Assembly: GCA_029777855.1 (NCBI GenBank)
Contig: JAKORL010000068.1
Span: 1 to 40,033, forward strand
From: Pseudomonadota bacterium
GTDB taxonomy: Bacteria > Pseudomonadota > Gammaproteobacteria > JAIEPX01
Reading direction: 5' to 3'
Length of the DNA: 40,033 nt
The position numbers and the translations under genes were made by a program. The notes under the pieces were generated by a model. That model ran no database searches. It was not told where the DNA came from and saw only the letters and a program-made list of their open reading frames with translations. Positions 26,362-37,868 of this stretch are shown here, in pieces; the stretch's first letter is position 1, and each line of letters opens with the position of its first letter.

Positions 26362-27798
26362 CTAGAACGCGGATTTGCACAGCTCAAACAACCACCCTGG
26401 AAATAGGCCTAACACTAAAACAGACAAGCCATTGATGGTTAAAGCCAATTGCATATCATTTGATATAATATACCTCTGTTCACTATCAGGCTCTTCAAAG
26501 TACATTACTTTAACAACACGAATGTAATAATATGCACCGACTATAGCGAACAGTAATGCCAAGGCCGCCAACCACACCAAATCAACTTGAACTAATGCTT
26601 TTAGCACACCTACTTTAGCCCAAAATCCAACTAGAGGTGGAACACCTGCCATCGAAAACATCATAATGAGCATAAGAAAAGCTAACCAAGGATTACGAGT
26701 GTTTAAACCTTTGAAATCAGAGATGTTTTCAACTTCATAACCTGCTCTGCTCATCAGGACTAACAGACCGAATGAACCCAGAGTCATTAATGAATATGTA
26801 ACAATATAAAAAGTCGATGCGGCATAGCCCTGATTATTTGCTGCTATGACACCTAAGATCATATAGCCCATATGCGCAATAGAAGAATAAGCAAGCATTC
26901 GTTTAATATTCGCTTGAACAATCGCTGCAAAATTTCCTAAAGCCATAGAAAGAATAGCTATAGCAATTAAATCCTGTTGCCATTGTATTTGTAATGATGG
27001 CATAGCCTCCACTAATAATCGCACTACCATACCTAATGCTGCAATTTTTGGTGCACTGGCGATAAAAAGGGTGACGGCATTTGGCGCGCCCTGATACACA
27101 TCAGGCAGCCACATATGAAAAGGTACAGCACCCAACTTAAATGCGATGCCTACCATAATAAATACTAAACCAAAAATTAAAATGAGTTTTTGATCCGGGG
27201 CCGTATTTGCAATCGCCGTTGCAACGGTTGAAAATTCCAGATTATTCGTTGCGCCGTAGATCATGGATATACCATACAGCAACATACCGCTTGCCATCGC
27301 TCCAATGATAAAATATTTCATGGCAGCTTCAGCGGCTATTCCTGACTCACGCTTCATTGCAACCATAGCATAAACAGGAAGCGACATTAACTCGATACCT
27401 AAATATAAGGTTAAAAAATGATGGGAAGATACCAATACCATCATTCCTAACATGGCAAACAAACCTAATATATAGTACTCGCCTCTGGGCATATTATTAT
27501 CGGCAAGATAAACACGCGAATAAAAAAAGCAAAGAAATACAGCCAGCTCAATGAATAGCTTTAGAATTACGGCAAATTTATCCAGAATGAACATATTATC
27601 AAAAGTGAGCATAGTAGGTTCATTAATAAAACTGAGCGTAAATACGGCAGACATTAAAATAATTAATTGTACAGCGCCATAAGTAATGATAGGACGTCTC
27701 TGCCCCAAAAATGCATGAACAAGCAAAACCAAAGTGCCTAATGAAAAAACAATCATTTCAGGAAATGCTGGAACTAAATTTGGAATGTCATAGGACAT
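26362..27798 (-). CDS. nuoN: NADH-quinone oxidoreductase subunit N
   Basis: This is an antiporter-like proton-pumping membrane subunit of complex I. Its 478 residues form about 14 helices. The conserved transmembrane Glu/Lys network is visible: YLGIELMSLPVYAMVAMKRES for the Glu in helix 5, FKLGAVPFHMWLPDVYQGAP for the Lys in helix 7 and IKRMLAYSSIAHMGY in helix 8-9. It is the last nuo gene, 14 bases after nuoM. Confidence 0.97.
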   Translation of the reverse strand: MSYDIPNLVPAFPEMIVFSLGTLVLLVHAFLGQRRPIITYGAVQLIILMSAVFTLSFINEPTMLTFDNMFILDKFAVILKLFIELAVFLCFFYSRVYLADNNMPRGEYYILGLFAMLGMMVLVSSHHFLTLYLGIELMSLPVYAMVAMKRESGIAAEAAMKYFIIGAMASGMLLYGISMIYGATNNLEFSTVATAIANTAPDQKLILIFGLVFIMVGIAFKLGAVPFHMWLPDVYQGAPNAVTLFIASAPKIAALGMVVRLLVEAMPSLQIQWQQDLIAIAILSMALGNFAAIVQANIKRMLAYSSIAHMGYMILGVIAANNQGYAASTFYIVTYSLMTLGSFGLLVLMSRAGYEVENISDFKGLNTRNPWLAFLMLIMMFSMAGVPPLVGFWAKVGVLKALVQVDLVWLAALALLFAIVGAYYYIRVVKVMYFEEPDSEQRYIISNDMQLALTINGLSVLVLGLFPGWLFELCKSAF

Positions 27799-27812
27799 AC
27801 TTCACACCTTAT

Positions 27813-29330
27813 TTATAACTTACTCTGTAAGCTTAGTTGAATTAAATGATCAATGGATGAATGCATAACGCGCAATAAAGATTCTGGATAAAAGCCGATT
27901 ATGAAAATTGCAACTACCAACATCATTAACACGCCCCACTCCAACCATGAAACATCTTTCAATGTTGCGACTTCATCATTGGCTATTTCACCATAAAATA
28001 CGCGCTTATACATCCATAATGTATAGCTTGCACCCACAATTAATGTTAATCCCGCGGCAAATGCAATCCAAAAACTTGCTTTGAACGCACTCAAAATCAC
28101 CATAAATTCGCCAACGAAACCACTCGTTCCAGGCAATCCAACATTGGACATGGCAAAAACCATAAAAAGTGCAGCAAAAATAGGCATCGTATTCGCAATA
28201 CCACCAAATTTAGCGATTTCTCGCGTATGCATGCGATCGTATAACATACCAAATCCAAGGAAGAGCGCTCCAGAACCAAATCCATGGGAAATCATTTGCA
28301 CCATTGCACCTTCAAGTCCCATGAAAGCATCTTGATGATTACCTGAAGCTTTCACAATCATGTAAATCATAAAACAGCCCAATGTCACAAAACCCATATG
28401 TGCAACAGAAGAATACGCAATTAATCGCTTCATATCAGTTTGCGCTAAAGCAATTAAACCAATATAAACAATGGCAAGTAGCGAAAGTCCAATCATCAAC
28501 CAATCTAAGGAATGCGATGCATCAGGCGCAATTGGCATACTGAATCGGAAAAACCCATAACCACCCACTTTTAGCATTAAAGCAGCTAATATGACAGAAC
28601 CACCTGCGGGTGCTTCTGTATGAGCATCAGGTAACCAAGTATGCACAGGCCACATTGGAACTTTTACTGCAAATGCTAATAAAAACGCCAAAAAAATGAG
28701 CACCTGTTGAATCATCGTCAACGGAACACCATAAAAACTCGGTATTGAAAAACTATCGGCACGCATACCCAAATACAACATCACAATCAACATCAACGCA
28801 GAACCTAAAAAGGTATATAAGAAAAATTTAATGGCTGCGTAGGAACGATTTTGACTCCCCCAAATACCAATCGCTAAATACATCGGTATAAGCATGGCTT
28901 CCCAAAATACATAAAATAGCAATGCATCAATCGCAACAAATACACCAACCGTCATGGCCTGCAATAATAAAAATGTCGCCAGATATTGAGTCGCTTTATC
29001 TTGAATCGCTTTCCATGCCGCTAAAATAACGATTAATGAAGTAAACACCGTCAAGATAACTAATGGCATGGCAATACCATCGACACCAATATCATATTGG
29101 ATTTTAAAGAGCGGGATCCACGATGCTGTTTCGCGAAATTGATAAGCGTATGTTGCTGTATCAAAATTAGTATATAAAGGAATACATAAAACCAAACAAG
29201 CAAACACAGTGGCAATGGCTAAAACACGTCCTAACTTCTCAAAACCCATTTTGCCTAAAAACAAAACCACGGCCGCCGATAATGTCGGAAGCCAAATTTG
29301 CAAACTCAGTAAAGGTAAATTCGTTAACAT
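27813..29330 (-). CDS. nuoM: NADH-quinone oxidoreductase subunit M
   Basis: This is an antiporter-like proton-pumping subunit of complex I with 505 residues and about 14 helices. It carries FYVFWEAMLIPMYLAIGIWG (helix-5 Glu), KVPMWPVHTWLPDAHTEAP (helix-7 Lys) and MKRLIAYSSVAHMGF. It starts 17 bases after nuoL. Confidence 0.97.
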   Translation of the reverse strand: MLTNLPLLSLQIWLPTLSAAVVLFLGKMGFEKLGRVLAIATVFACLVLCIPLYTNFDTATYAYQFRETASWIPLFKIQYDIGVDGIAMPLVILTVFTSLIVILAAWKAIQDKATQYLATFLLLQAMTVGVFVAIDALLFYVFWEAMLIPMYLAIGIWGSQNRSYAAIKFFLYTFLGSALMLIVMLYLGMRADSFSIPSFYGVPLTMIQQVLIFLAFLLAFAVKVPMWPVHTWLPDAHTEAPAGGSVILAALMLKVGGYGFFRFSMPIAPDASHSLDWLMIGLSLLAIVYIGLIALAQTDMKRLIAYSSVAHMGFVTLGCFMIYMIVKASGNHQDAFMGLEGAMVQMISHGFGSGALFLGFGMLYDRMHTREIAKFGGIANTMPIFAALFMVFAMSNVGLPGTSGFVGEFMVILSAFKASFWIAFAAGLTLIVGASYTLWMYKRVFYGEIANDEVATLKDVSWLEWGVLMMLVVAIFIIGFYPESLLRVMHSSIDHLIQLSLQSKL

Positions 29331-29347
29331 TCTTTCGTCACCTTAAC

Positions 29348-31315
29348 TCACAATACGATCCACAACAACAAAGCCACAATACCTAAAATCATGGCAAATG
29401 CGTAATGATATAAATAACCTGATTGCACTCGCCGAACCAGCGAAGCAATACGTTGAATTCCACGACCCGATCCATTGACTAACCAACTATCAATGACTTT
29501 TGCATCCGCAAAATAGTAGAAAAAATTACTTAATTTCTGAGTGCCACGCACAAAAACTAATTGGTTAAAGGCATCGAAGCCATACCGTTTTAACAAGATA
29601 CTTCGGAAAGTAGAAAAACGCAGTGCAATTGTTTTAGGTAGCTCAGGTTTTTTAATATAACAGATCCAGGCGGTTGCGAGCCCTGCCATTGTAAACCAAA
29701 ACGTTAATCCTAAAAATCCATGAAGCACCATCGAGAATACACCATGATATTCTTTTCCTATTTCTCCTAGCACATTTAATTGTTGCGGTACTAGCATTGT
29801 TTGGCCCATGAGCTTAGGCTCTGTAAATAACATCGGACCTACAATAATCATTCCTAATAAAATTGAAGCGATTGCAAGAATAATTAATGGCACTGTAATA
29901 ACCGGTTTTGTTTCATGTAAATGATGACGAGTTTCTTCATCCATGCGTTCGGACGTATGAAATGCGAGAAAGAGCGCGCGAAATGAATACACGGCGGTGA
30001 CAAACGCACCAATTAATAAACACAAATAGGCAAAAAAAGCACCCGAAACATGTGATTCATGTACTGCTTCTATAATAGTATCTTTAGAGAAAAATCCTGC
30101 AAATGGAGGAATCGCTGTTATTGCTAGGGTACCAATTAAAAAAGTGACATACGTAATGGGCATATATTTTCGTAAATTGCCCATCTTATGTAAATTTTGC
30201 TCATGATGCATTGCAATGATAACCGATCCTGCACCTAAGAACAGCAACGCTTTAAAACACGCATGAGTCGCTAAATGGAAAATTCCAGCTTCGTAAGCAC
30301 CTGCGCCATTAGCAGCCATCATGTAACCTAATTGAGACATGGTCGAAAATGCAATGACTCGTTTAATATCATTTTCGACTACCGCTAATAATCCTAACGA
30401 TAATGCACCCGTAGCTCCAATAATCATTACTACAGACATTGCCGTAGGGCTAAGATTATACAGTGGCGACATTCGAGCAACCATGTAAACACCTGCGGTC
30501 ACCATGGTAGCTGCATGAATTAATGCTGAGATAGGGGTAGGGCCTTCCATCGATTCTGGCAACCAAATATGTAAGGGTAACTGAGCCGATTTACCCATTG
30601 CTCCCACGAACAACAGCAAACAAATAACTGTTAATGTAGACCACTCGTATCCTGAAACAATTGATAACGTTGAATCCACAAATTTAGGAGCGGCTGCAAA
30701 AACGGTTGCATAATCCAGCGTTCCAAAGTAACTCAAAATAACTGCTATGCCTAATAAAAATCCGAAGTCGCCGACGCGATTCACAATAAACGCTTTAAAT
30801 CCGCCTAAAGCGGCAGAATCTTTTTTGAACCAGAATCCAATTAAAAGATAGGAAACTAAACCCACAGTTTCCCAGCCAAAAAACAATAGTAAAAAATTAT
30901 TGGCCATCACAAGCGAAAGCATGCCAAACGTAAATAATGACATGTAACAAAAAAAACGCTGAACGCCCGGATCACCTTCCATATAACCAATGCTGTAAAT
31001 ATGAACTAATAAAGAAACAAAAGTAACGATACACATCATCAACACAGTGAGCTGATCGATCAAAAAACCTACCGATAAGGTGTAACTTCCACTGGTTCCC
31101 CACACATAAATTGTTTCATTTAATGGTTGAATGTGATCAATCAATATTGATTTAGCTAACGAGAGCGCACAAAAGAACGCGACGGTAATACCGGCAATAG
31201 TGATAAGCTGTGAACCCTTAACGCCAATTTTTTTACCAAATAATCCCGCGATCAACGAACCAACGAGTGGAGCTAATACAGCAATTAAGGCAAGATTGTG
31301 CAGTGTTGTTATCAC
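29348..31315 (-). CDS. nuoL: NADH-quinone oxidoreductase subunit L
   Basis: This is the distal proton-pumping antenna subunit of complex I. The 655 residues have about 16 helices, including the long lateral helix HL in the C-terminal part that clamps NuoM and NuoN. It shows FFGWETVGLVSYLLIGFW, SAQLPLHIWLPESMEGPTPISALIHAATMVTAGVY without internal gaps, and DIKRVIAFSTMSQLGYM. The length is slightly over the E. coli protein. It starts three bases after nuoK. Confidence 0.97.
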   Translation of the reverse strand: MITTLHNLALIAVLAPLVGSLIAGLFGKKIGVKGSQLITIAGITVAFFCALSLAKSILIDHIQPLNETIYVWGTSGSYTLSVGFLIDQLTVLMMCIVTFVSLLVHIYSIGYMEGDPGVQRFFCYMSLFTFGMLSLVMANNFLLLFFGWETVGLVSYLLIGFWFKKDSAALGGFKAFIVNRVGDFGFLLGIAVILSYFGTLDYATVFAAAPKFVDSTLSIVSGYEWSTLTVICLLLFVGAMGKSAQLPLHIWLPESMEGPTPISALIHAATMVTAGVYMVARMSPLYNLSPTAMSVVMIIGATGALSLGLLAVVENDIKRVIAFSTMSQLGYMMAANGAGAYEAGIFHLATHACFKALLFLGAGSVIIAMHHEQNLHKMGNLRKYMPITYVTFLIGTLAITAIPPFAGFFSKDTIIEAVHESHVSGAFFAYLCLLIGAFVTAVYSFRALFLAFHTSERMDEETRHHLHETKPVITVPLIILAIASILLGMIIVGPMLFTEPKLMGQTMLVPQQLNVLGEIGKEYHGVFSMVLHGFLGLTFWFTMAGLATAWICYIKKPELPKTIALRFSTFRSILLKRYGFDAFNQLVFVRGTQKLSNFFYYFADAKVIDSWLVNGSGRGIQRIASLVRRVQSGYLYHYAFAMILGIVALLLWIVL

Positions 31316-31318
31316 GTG

Positions 31319-31624
31319 TTAACCCTTCAGTGTATCTAATTCTGCGACATTAATGGTGCCGCGTTTACGATATAATACGACGAGAATAGCCAAGCCAATG
31401 GCAGACTCAGCGGCCGCTACAGTTAAAATAAAGAAAACGAAAATTTGCCCCATGGTGCCGCCCAAATACTGAGAGAAAGCGACAAAATTAATATTCACTG
31501 CGAGCAACATAAGCTCTACACACATAAAAAGTACAATTAGATTTTTACGATTAAGGATGATGCCTGCTAAACTCAGAGAAAATACAATGGCACCAACGAT
31601 TAAATAATGTGATAAGGTAATCAT
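31319..31624 (-). CDS. nuoK: NADH-quinone oxidoreductase subunit K
   Basis: This is a three-helix membrane subunit of complex I (MrpC-like), 101 residues. The two functionally important membrane Glu residues lie in [14 protein letters not shown] and [12 protein letters not shown]. It directly abuts nuoJ with no spacer. Confidence 0.97.
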   Translation of the reverse strand: MITLSHYLIVGAIVFSLSLAGIILNRKNLIVLFMCVELMLLAVNINFVAFSQYLGGTMGQIFVFFILTVAAAESAIGLAILVVLYRKRGTINVAELDTLKG

Positions 31625-32227
31625 CTATTGACTCTCTTTTGGATCGACTAAATACATTCTATCTGCTTTGTTCGCAGCCAACTGTTTATCTATACGCTGA
31701 GACCGAGAATGCTGTCGACCTCGAAAAGTCAGTGTAATAGCCGCTATGATCGCTGTTAACAACAAAATAGACGCCAACTCAAATGGGTAAAAATATTGTG
31801 TATATAATATCTCGCCTATTTCCTTCACATTACTATACCCTTCAGGATGTGCGGGCACTGCTCCCAGAGAACCTAATTTAAAATGCTCAGGTGTTACAAC
31901 CACAATCATTACAGCGACGAATAAAACCATCACTAAAATACCAAATGGTAAATAACGAACAAATCCTTCTCGGGATGGCACCAAATCCAAATCGAGCATC
32001 ATGACTACAAATAAAAATAAGGTCATTACCGCACCAACATAAACGAAAATCAACGCGAGCGCTAAAAACTCTGCTTCCAACAGCATCCACAATACGCTAC
32101 TTGCAAAAAATGCCAACACCAAAAATAACGCGCCTCTCACAGGATTTCGCGAAATAATCACCATCGCTGAAGACAACACAAGCAATGATGCAAACGAATA
32201 AAAAACAAGTACTGGCAAATTAATCAT
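31625..32227 (-). CDS. nuoJ: NADH-quinone oxidoreductase subunit J
   Basis: This is a five-helix membrane subunit of complex I with 200 residues, including NPVRGALFLVLAFF, the conserved LEAEFLALALIFVYVGAVMTLFLFV helix in the usual place (the pi-bulge helix region), and a polar C-terminal tail after the last helix. It lies 12 bases after nuoI. Confidence 0.96.
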   Translation of the reverse strand: MINLPVLVFYSFASLLVLSSAMVIISRNPVRGALFLVLAFFASSVLWMLLEAEFLALALIFVYVGAVMTLFLFVVMMLDLDLVPSREGFVRYLPFGILVMVLFVAVMIVVVTPEHFKLGSLGAVPAHPEGYSNVKEIGEILYTQYFYPFELASILLLTAIIAAITLTFRGRQHSRSQRIDKQLAANKADRMYLVDPKESQ

Positions 32228-32239
32228 CTCTCTGCTCCC

Positions 32240-32728
32240 CTACCGATATTTTTCATCAGCAGCACGATCTGCGGCCAGGCGTTCTTCATACAAATCACCA
32301 ATAGCCAACAGCTTCTCTTTAGTCAAAATATTATCACCACGATTTTCAATGTGGTAATGCATCTCCGGTGTTAACACAATGGAATCAACCGGACAAGCTT
32401 CTTCACAAAACCCGCAATTAATACATTTAAAGGCATCAATCTCATATTTAGTCGTTCGACGAGAACCATCTTCGCGTTCTTCAGATTCAATTGTAATGGC
32501 AGCTGCAGGACAAACCGCTTCGCATAATTTACACGCGATACAACGTTCTTCTCCATTGGGATAACGTCGCAAAGCCAACATTCCTCTAAAACGAGGTGAA
32601 ATAGGCGTTTCTTCTTCGGGATATTGAATCGTAATCTTCTTACCAAAAAATGCGCGTCCAGTTACAAACAATCCTTGGAATAATTCCCATAAGGTAAAAC
32701 TTTTAACTGTTTTGATTAATCGCTTCAT
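32240..32728 (-). CDS. nuoI: NADH-quinone oxidoreductase subunit I
   Basis: This is a peripheral-arm ferredoxin-like subunit carrying clusters N6a and N6b. I start at 32728 ([11 protein letters not shown], 162 residues), where the ATG overlaps the nuoH stop as TAATG; a longer in-frame extension into nuoH is not credible. Two 4Fe-4S motifs are intact: [12 protein letters not shown] and [12 protein letters not shown]. Confidence 0.97.
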   Translation of the reverse strand: MKRLIKTVKSFTLWELFQGLFVTGRAFFGKKITIQYPEEETPISPRFRGMLALRRYPNGEERCIACKLCEAVCPAAAITIESEEREDGSRRTTKYEIDAFKCINCGFCEEACPVDSIVLTPEMHYHIENRGDNILTKEKLLAIGDLYEERLAADRAADEKYR

Positions 32729-33762
32729 TATGCAAACCACGGAGGTAAATGAAATTGAACCGCAAGGGCTACCACAAAAATCCATACTAAGGTCACAGGG
32801 ATAAGCACTTTCCAACCTAATCGCATAATCTGATCATAACGATATCGGGGAAATGTTGCTCGAATCCATAAATACAAATACAAGAATAAAGATGCCTTCG
32901 CAGCAAACCATACTATACCAGGAACCCAATTAAAGGTGGATTCTAATAATGGTATTCCTTGAAAAGGTGATAACCATCCACCTAAAAACATCAATACCGC
33001 CAAACTGGAAATTAATATCATATTCGCGTATTCAGCTAAGAAAAACATCGCAAATGTCATTCCTGAATATTCCACATGAAATCCTGCGACAATTTCAGAC
33101 TCACCTTCTGCCACATCAAAAGGAGCACGGTTGGTTTCAGCGAGACCAGAAACCCAATACACAACAAACAAAGGCAATAAAGGTAACCAATACCAGTGTA
33201 AAACACTGCCACTTTGAGCATGAACAATATCAGTAAAATTCATTGAACCAGCAGCAATCAAAACACCGACTAGCGCAAATCCCATCGCGATTTCATAAGA
33301 GACCATTTGTGCTGCAACACGCATCGCACTGAAAAAAGCATATTTGGAATTTGACCCCCAACCTGCGCAAATAATTCCATAAATTCCGATTGAGGTCATG
33401 GCAAAAATAAAAAGAACCCCTGCATTCACATTCGCTAATACCCACCCATCATCAAAGGGTACGACAGACCATGCGACCAGTGCCGGTGTCATAGCTAATA
33501 TTGGAGCGAGAATAAACAAATATCGGTTAGAGGCTTTAGGAATAATAATTTCTTTAAAAATTAATTTCATGGCATCTGCAATGGGTTGTCCGATTCCTCG
33601 AATTCCTACTCGATTGACACCCACACGATATTGCATATAGGCAATAACCTTTCTTTCGGCCATCGTCAAATATGCAACAACACCTAGCAAAGGAAGAACG
33701 ATAATCAAAATTTTTGCAATAATCCAAGCTAAGCTAATTAATTGTTCAAGCATGGCTTTCAC
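32728..33762 (-). CDS. nuoH: NADH-quinone oxidoreductase subunit H
   Basis: This is the membrane subunit at the junction with the peripheral arm, forming much of the quinone chamber. It has 344 residues and eight or more helices. Signature loops are [42 protein letters not shown] and [26 protein letters not shown] in the expected order. The start overlaps nuoG by 17 bases; a second ATG three codons in (33753) is also possible. Confidence 0.96.
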   Translation of the reverse strand: MKAMLEQLISLAWIIAKILIIVLPLLGVVAYLTMAERKVIAYMQYRVGVNRVGIRGIGQPIADAMKLIFKEIIIPKASNRYLFILAPILAMTPALVAWSVVPFDDGWVLANVNAGVLFIFAMTSIGIYGIICAGWGSNSKYAFFSAMRVAAQMVSYEIAMGFALVGVLIAAGSMNFTDIVHAQSGSVLHWYWLPLLPLFVVYWVSGLAETNRAPFDVAEGESEIVAGFHVEYSGMTFAMFFLAEYANMILISSLAVLMFLGGWLSPFQGIPLLESTFNWVPGIVWFAAKASLFLYLYLWIRATFPRYRYDQIMRLGWKVLIPVTLVWIFVVALAVQFHLPPWFA

Positions 33763-36085
33763 CCCGCTGTACTGTTATCTCAGCAAATCCATCACCGAAT
33801 CCAGAAGTCAATGAGACACCTTTTGGAACTAATACACACGTATTGGGTATGCGGGCATCAATTCGAGCAGGGACCGTAATTTCACGATCGCTTTGTTTTA
33901 GTGTGATGAGTTGCTCTGATTGAATACCCAAATCTTTTGCAGTCTCTGAACTGATTGATACCGTTCGTTGCAATGGCATTAAAATTGATTGAAGTGCATT
34001 CGCGCGACGAGAAACATTATCAACACATACGGCTGGCCATTCATAGAGAATTTCAAACCCTTTTGGTTTGTTAGACGTATTTTTTTCTAAAGAGGTACGA
34101 TCTGTTGGAACATTGCTATGTTGAAGTAATTTTTCTAATTCATTCCTGACTTCTGAGGCACAAATATAATCGTAACCATTTAATTCCAATAAATTTCCAA
34201 ATACTCTCAACACTTTCCAACCAGGTCGCACTTCACCATATGGAGGACTTACAGCATTAAAAGATTGCCATTTGCCTTCTACGTTGACAAAAGTTCCATC
34301 CGTTTCCGTAAACGGAGCAATAGGTAACAATACATCTGCAAGATCTGCGTGCACTGGACTCATATAAGGTGACAAACTCATAACAAAATCTGCAGCCATT
34401 AATGCGGCAATCGCGGTCGATGAATGAATCAAATCATGCTCAGGTTCTACATTGAGTAAAATATAAGCGGCTCGTGGTTGTGAAAACATTGTTTGAGCAT
34501 TTAATCCTACAGCAGAAGAATTTTCCCCTGCTGCTTTTCGATGAGGCACTGCTCCTGCAATCCAAGCACCGGCACTATTAGCTCCAAGAGTCATTATTGC
34601 AATTTTAGCGTTGGATAATTTTGCAATTTCCAAACACAATGCTCGAACTAACGTTGCTTGAGAATGTGACTGAGCTTCATCACCTAAAATAATTAATGAT
34701 TTCTCTGAATTTTTTAAGTGTTTCGCGATAGAACTTTTATTAGCGTCTGATGTTAATGAATCAACAACGGCTTGTAATGATTCGACTAAGGTAGATGGTG
34801 TAGTATGAACATTTTCTGACAATTTAAAATTGACATCATGATCAATGCTTCCAATACGCATAATTGTTGCGCCATTTAAACAGGCCTTACGAACTCGAAG
34901 CCCTGCAAGTGGTTGTTCACGACGTATATCAGAACCCACCAATAAAATAGCATCCATAGAATCTATTGATGCGAGCTCAGTAGACATTCCTGGAAATAAA
35001 GGCGCATTCTCCTGTTGCGAAAAATCCGATTGGTGCAAACGATGATCAATATTATTAGAACCTAAATCACGTACTATTTTTTGAAGCAAATATAATTCTT
35101 CAAGAGTAGAAGATGGAGAAGCAATCGCTGCTAGTTGATCAGGTTTTTTTGAATTAATAATATCACGCAACTTATTAGCAGCAAAATTGAGCGCCGTTGG
35201 CCAATCAACTTGCAACCATTTTCCTTCTTTTCGGATCATAGGACCGGTTAATCGATGATCTTTATGGAGACCTTCATAACTAAATCGATCTCGATCAGAC
35301 AACCACGTTTCATTGATACTTTCGTTTTCACGAGGAATAACCCTCATCACTTCGCGAAAATCGCTGTACTCGTATCCTCGAGTATGGACATAAATATTTG
35401 AACCTAAACAATCATGCGGTGCGATACTACGATGTTGTGACATCTCCCATGCTCGCGCTGTAAAACGATAAGGTTTTGATGTCAACGCGCCTACAGGACA
35501 TAAATCAATAATATTTCCTGACACTTCTGACTGCATAAAATGTTTTACGTAAGTTCCAATGCGAGATTTTTCTCCACGCCCCGTCATACCGAGCTCGCGA
35601 AATCCTGCAATTTCAGTGCCAAAACGAACGCAACGTGTACAATGAATACAGCGTGTCATTTCAGTCGCCACTAAAGGACCTATATCTTCATCGGCAACTG
35701 CACGTTTTCCTTCGGTATAACGTCCAACATCTTCGCCATAACATAACGCTAAATCCTGCAATTCACACTCACCCCCTTGATCACAAATAGGGCAGTCTAA
35801 TGGGTGATTAATTAACAAGAATTCCATCACGGCTTTTTGCGCGTCTAATGCTTTTTGAGATTGAGTAAAGACTTTCATTCCAGAAACTGCTGGAGTTGCA
35901 CAGGCCGGAACTGGTTTACCCATTTTTTCAACTTCAACAAGACACATACGACAATTAGCAGCAACAGATAATTTTTTGTGGTAACAAAATCGAGGAATAT
36001 AAATACCTGCAGCATCAGCTGCATCAATAACCATTTGACCATCATTGGCTTCGACTGATTTACCATTTATTTCAATTGTAAACAT
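33746..36085 (-). CDS. nuoG: NADH-quinone oxidoreductase subunit G
   Basis: This is the largest peripheral-arm subunit, 779 residues. It has an N-terminal 2Fe-2S ferredoxin domain ([20 protein letters not shown] and CATP), a His/Cys-ligated 4Fe-4S segment ([18 protein letters not shown]), [16 protein letters not shown], and a degenerate molybdopterin-oxidoreductase-like domain in the C-terminal two thirds. It is shorter than the 900-residue E. coli form and resembles the alphaproteobacterial/Legionella type. Confidence 0.96.
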   Translation of the reverse strand: MFTIEINGKSVEANDGQMVIDAADAAGIYIPRFCYHKKLSVAANCRMCLVEVEKMGKPVPACATPAVSGMKVFTQSQKALDAQKAVMEFLLINHPLDCPICDQGGECELQDLALCYGEDVGRYTEGKRAVADEDIGPLVATEMTRCIHCTRCVRFGTEIAGFRELGMTGRGEKSRIGTYVKHFMQSEVSGNIIDLCPVGALTSKPYRFTARAWEMSQHRSIAPHDCLGSNIYVHTRGYEYSDFREVMRVIPRENESINETWLSDRDRFSYEGLHKDHRLTGPMIRKEGKWLQVDWPTALNFAANKLRDIINSKKPDQLAAIASPSSTLEELYLLQKIVRDLGSNNIDHRLHQSDFSQQENAPLFPGMSTELASIDSMDAILLVGSDIRREQPLAGLRVRKACLNGATIMRIGSIDHDVNFKLSENVHTTPSTLVESLQAVVDSLTSDANKSSIAKHLKNSEKSLIILGDEAQSHSQATLVRALCLEIAKLSNAKIAIMTLGANSAGAWIAGAVPHRKAAGENSSAVGLNAQTMFSQPRAAYILLNVEPEHDLIHSSTAIAALMAADFVMSLSPYMSPVHADLADVLLPIAPFTETDGTFVNVEGKWQSFNAVSPPYGEVRPGWKVLRVFGNLLELNGYDYICASEVRNELEKLLQHSNVPTDRTSLEKNTSNKPKGFEILYEWPAVCVDNVSRRANALQSILMPLQRTVSISSETAKDLGIQSEQLITLKQSDREITVPARIDARIPNTCVLVPKGVSLTSGFGDGFAEITVQRGESHA

Positions 36086-36093
36086 AATCTACC

Positions 36094-37362
36094 TTATTTA
36101 AATGGACATTTCTTTTGAGTGATGTGCGCTTCAAACTCATCATAAAAATGTTTAACAAAACTTCCCACTGGCCAGGCCGCTGCCTCACCCAGTGCACAAA
36201 TTGTTCGCCCTTCAATATTTTTAGCAACATTGGTTAATTTTTCTAAATCACCAGGGCAACCATGACCATGCTCTATACGTTCGATCATGCGCATTAGCCA
36301 ACCCGTTCCTTCACGACAGGGCGTGCATTGGCCACATGATTCATCAGCATAAAATTCTGAAATTCTTAATAATGCATCCACCATGCATGTCGTTTCATCC
36401 ATCACAATAACAGCCGCAGAACCTAACATGGAACCTGCTTTCATCAAGGAATCATAATCCATGTTGGTATTCATAATCACTTCAGCGCGCATCACCGGCA
36501 TTGAAGTTCCGCCAGGAATAACGGCTTTTAATTTATTTCCATTTCGAACTCCACCAGCAAGCGCTAATAATTCTGAAAATGGAATGCCCAAGGGCACTTC
36601 GTAATTACCAGGCTTTTCAACATGACCCGAAACACAAAAGATTTTAGTCCCACCATTATTGGGTTTGCCTAAATTTAAAAACCATTCTGCACCTTTTTCC
36701 AGAATAACAGGAACGGATGCAAGCGTTTCTGTATTATTAACCGTCGTAGGTTTTCCGTATAATCCATAATTTGCAGGAAACGGTGGTTTAAATCGAGGGA
36801 ATCCTTTTTTTCCTTCAAGTGATTCTATTAGCGCAGTTTCTTCCCCGCAAATATAAGCGCCTGCACCAAGATGATTATGAATTTCAATATTTAAGCCTGA
36901 GCTCAGAATATTTTCACCCACAAGACCAGCTTGTCGTGCTTCATTGAGGGCTCGCTCTACTGAATGAAATGGCTCGCCACAAAATTCTCCACGCATATAG
37001 TTATATCCAACACTCGCACCAATGGCATAGCATCCTATCAGCATACCTTCAATTAATTGATGAGGGTTGTATCGTAAAATATCTCGATCTTTACATGTGC
37101 CTGGTTCACTTTCATCAGAATTACAGAGTAAGTATTTTTGAGTATCAGTATCCGGCATGAAACTCCACTTTAAACCTGTAGGAAATCCCGCACCACCTCG
37201 ACCACGCAATGAAGACGCTTTGACAATATCAATGATTTCTTTTTTAGGTGTTTTATCTTTGAGAATTTTTTTCCAGGATGAATAGCCACCCAGTTTTTCA
37301 TAGGTTGCTAAACTAGCAGGATTATCATGCCCTAATGTACGGAAACAAACTTCATTGGCCAT
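36094..37362 (-). CDS. nuoF: NADH-quinone oxidoreductase subunit F
   Basis: This subunit holds FMN and cluster N3, where NADH is oxidised. It has 422 residues. The flavin/NADH site is [17 protein letters not shown], the second glycine-rich piece is [19 protein letters not shown], and the 4Fe-4S motif is [15 protein letters not shown] with the fourth Cys in [14 protein letters not shown]. The start overlaps the nuoE stop by one base (TAATG). Confidence 0.97.
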   Translation of the reverse strand: MANEVCFRTLGHDNPASLATYEKLGGYSSWKKILKDKTPKKEIIDIVKASSLRGRGGAGFPTGLKWSFMPDTDTQKYLLCNSDESEPGTCKDRDILRYNPHQLIEGMLIGCYAIGASVGYNYMRGEFCGEPFHSVERALNEARQAGLVGENILSSGLNIEIHNHLGAGAYICGEETALIESLEGKKGFPRFKPPFPANYGLYGKPTTVNNTETLASVPVILEKGAEWFLNLGKPNNGGTKIFCVSGHVEKPGNYEVPLGIPFSELLALAGGVRNGNKLKAVIPGGTSMPVMRAEVIMNTNMDYDSLMKAGSMLGSAAVIVMDETTCMVDALLRISEFYADESCGQCTPCREGTGWLMRMIERIEHGHGCPGDLEKLTNVAKNIEGRTICALGEAAAWPVGSFVKHFYDEFEAHITQKKCPFK

Positions 37363-37868
37363 TATTTGTCTCCTTCTTTTTCAAGTCGGTCTAAAATGGC
37401 ATCTACTTTTTCAGGTGTTAATTTTTCATGGTATTCGAGGTCATTAATTTGCATCATGGGCGCTCCAACACACGCAGCCAAACACTCTACACCTTTTAAT
37501 GTATACCGACCATCCGATGTTGTTTCGCCTATTTTTATTCCTAATCGCTTTTCCAAATGGGATACAATTTTGTCACAACCGCAGAGTTTGCAAGAAATAT
37601 TGGTACATACATCAATCTTATTTTTTCCAACGGGTTTTAAATCATACATGTCATAAAATGTGGCGACTTCATACACCGCGATTCGTGGTAACTCTAAATA
37701 ATCAGCAATCGCATTTAAATGCGCTTCACTTAACCATCCACCATTATCTCGCTGTACAAACATTAAGGCTTGCAAAACAGCCGATTGTTTTCTATCTGTA
37801 GGATATTTTTTTAGCCAGCGATCAATTTCAGCTTGAGTTTCTGGCGCAATTGTAACTGCTTCGGTCAT
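37362..37868 (-). CDS. nuoE: NADH-quinone oxidoreductase subunit E
   Basis: This is a thioredoxin-fold 2Fe-2S (N1a) subunit with 168 residues. The cluster ligands lie in [10 protein letters not shown] and [10 protein letters not shown]. It overlaps nuoD by four bases (ATGA), a sign of coupled translation. Confidence 0.97.
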   Translation of the reverse strand: MTEAVTIAPETQAEIDRWLKKYPTDRKQSAVLQALMFVQRDNGGWLSEAHLNAIADYLELPRIAVYEVATFYDMYDLKPVGKNKIDVCTNISCKLCGCDKIVSHLEKRLGIKIGETTSDGRYTLKGVECLAACVGAPMMQINDLEYHEKLTPEKVDAILDRLEKEGDK